64,000 nucleotides of DNA. Origin: a virus. Every line of letters starts with the position of its first letter. Position 1 is the stretch's first letter. The stretch covers positions 1 to 64,000 of IMG/VR virus record IMGVR_UViG_3300036785_000305; one strand, 5' to 3'. Positions 63,372 to 64,000 of the stretch are shown one piece after another. The position numbers were made by a program, and so were the translations under genes. Under the pieces are notes generated by a model that did no database searches, was not told the origin of the DNA, and saw only the letters and a list, made by a program, of their open reading frames with translations.

Positions 63372-63400
63372 TAGACTTCGCTCGTAACCTAGCGTATACT
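63372..63400 (+). promoter_or_regulatory. Promoter of the primase-polymerase operon
   Basis: TAGACT (63372-63377), 17 nt, TATACT (63395-63400), same type as at 569 and 8900. About 100 nt of leader follows before the first start codon. Confidence 0.75.
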
Positions 63401-63422
63401 TAGAGTTTACCTAGAATTTAAG

Positions 63423-63470
63423 TTGGCGGGCCGGGGAGCAAGGGGAGGGAGCTTCAACCCAGCCCGCCAA
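63423..63470 (+). other. Leader hairpin of the primase-polymerase transcript
   Basis: TTGGCGGGC (63423-63431) pairs perfectly with GCCCGCCAA (63462-63470), with GGG/CCC continuing inside around a roughly 24-nt loop. It is 31 nt before the ATG at 63501 and has no U-tract. Confidence 0.7.
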
Positions 63471-63500
63471 GGCGATGGTTACCGTAGGAGGGGTCCATCT

Positions 63501-63566
63501 ATGAACGAGTATACCCGGTCGCGGGCGAGAAGTAAAGCCCGAATTACGAACATCTTTAAAACGTGA
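63501..63566 (+). CDS. 21-residue basic leader peptide coupled to primase-polymerase
   Basis: ATG with GTAGGAGGGG 8 nt upstream. It encodes a basic peptide (MNEYTRSRARSKARITNIFK plus T) whose TGA stop overlaps the GTG of the next gene (GTGA). The next gene has no ribosome site of its own, so translation of this leader probably delivers ribosomes to it. Confidence 0.6.
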   Translation: MNEYTRSRARSKARITNIFKT

Positions 63567-64000
63567 GCCTGCGAGGGGAGAAACACTTCCCATTCCTCGT
63601 CGCGGCAGAATACTACCGCAGCCTAGGCTGGTCAGGAACGATCCCGGTCACTCGCTGGGGAACAAAGGCTCCGCTTGCCAAGGGAGTAACTGGTTACAAC
63701 GGTGTTGATGCTGGTACTGATCTACTTGCGCAGCTTATATCCGAATTCCCGACCGCTAATATAGGGATTAGACTGCCCTGGGACGTCATTGGGATTGACG
63801 TAGATGCCTATGACGGTCGTCAAGGCTGGAAGACAATACAGTATATCGAGCGCAGGGTTAACTGTCCACTGCCGCCGACCTGGCGCTCGACCTCCCGCGC
63901 ACCCGAAGATGGTGTTTCAGGAATCTACCTGTACAGAGCGACCCGCGCCAGGACACAAGTATGGGTAACGGACCTTGGCGTCGGCTCTGGAGTCGAGATT
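63563..64000 (+). CDS. Bifunctional primase-polymerase N-terminal domain (partial, runs off right edge)
   Basis: 146 codons visible from GTG 63563. AAEYYRSLGWSGTIPVTRWG, KAPLAKGVTGYNG, ANIGIRLPWDVIGIDVDAYD, LPPTWRSTSRAPEDGVSGIY follow the order of prim-pol domains: the 'K.P..kG.tG' loop, the IGIDVDAYD catalytic DxD, and the 'lP.T..s.sR..d..GiYly' strand. It synthesises primers and may extend them; a helicase domain may follow outside the window. Confidence 0.9.
   Translation, partial: MSLRGEKHFPFLVAAEYYRSLGWSGTIPVTRWGTKAPLAKGVTGYNGVDAGTDLLAQLISEFPTANIGIRLPWDVIGIDVDAYDGRQGWKTIQYIERRVNCPLPPTWRSTSRAPEDGVSGIYLYRATRARTQVWVTDLGVGSGVEI

Noticed and set aside
1-64000. tRNA genes
   Set aside because: I looked for T-arm-like GTTCGANTC blocks and cloverleaf context on both strands; the few matches lie inside genes without acceptor pairing.
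1-64000. Lysogeny module (integrase, Cro/CI-type repressor, attachment site)
   Set aside because: No tyrosine or serine recombinase motif and no clear helix-turn-helix repressor gene were seen; they could lie outside the window.

Overview
The window is a contiguous piece of a tailed, siphovirus-type phage genome, most likely one infecting an actinobacterium. The grounds are moderately GC-rich DNA, very tight gene packing (ATGA, TAATG and GTGA overlaps), strong purine Shine-Dalgarno sites, and families typical of actinophages: a ReqiPepy6 Gp37-like tail protein, a DUF6011-like zinc protein, a DUF2786-like protein and a PHP/DnaE-type polymerase. The host genus cannot be read from the sequence. 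I saw no integrase, immunity repressor or tRNA gene, so a lytic phage is likely, but both ends are cut through genes and the genome continues on both sides.

Layout. Positions 1-484 hold the start of a minus-strand nuclease-like gene. From 569 a plus-strand promoter leads into the late region (744-29510): HNH endonuclease, terminase subunits with a histone-like basic gene between them, portal, MuF-like protein, small head genes, a 1435-residue double pectate-lyase tail spike with its own promoter, scaffold, capsid, connectors, tail tube, tail chaperones with a GGGAAAA slippery site, tape measure, distal tail genes, an amidase endolysin and a methyltransferase. From 63210 down to 29696 everything is on the minus strand. 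61616-63210 holds a RuvC-like nuclease and small genes, closed by a terminator. 60603-61615 is non-coding and repeat-rich. 54-60.6 kb is an array of very small genes. 44-54 kb holds a SNF2-type helicase, dCMP deaminase, glycosyltransferase and many small genes. 38-43 kb holds a recombination set (RecB-like nuclease, Sak4-like ATPase, SSB-like protein) and nucleotide enzymes. 30-38 kb holds ThyX, an SDR enzyme and a DNA polymerase III alpha split into separate PHP and polymerase genes. At 63501 transcription turns to plus again with a 21-codon leader gene coupled to a primase-polymerase.

How it works together. The early genes encode a nearly complete replication and nucleotide toolkit (prim-pol, pol III core plus PHP, helicase/ATPases, SSB-like protein, ThyX, MazG, dCMP deaminase, HAD phosphatase). 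The late genes package and build a long-tailed particle carrying a carbohydrate-degrading spike. Expression is organised by a recurring promoter family (TAGAC-type -35, 17-18 nt, TATAAT) and, most strikingly, by nine copies of a two-hairpin RNA element with compensatory base changes. Each copy fills an intergenic gap and ends in the same AAAAGGGGA ribosome-binding site, all between 56.9 and 60.2 kb. A neighbouring non-coding region with about ten copies of one short repeat, six of another and a long inverted repeat is the best candidate for a replication origin or control region.
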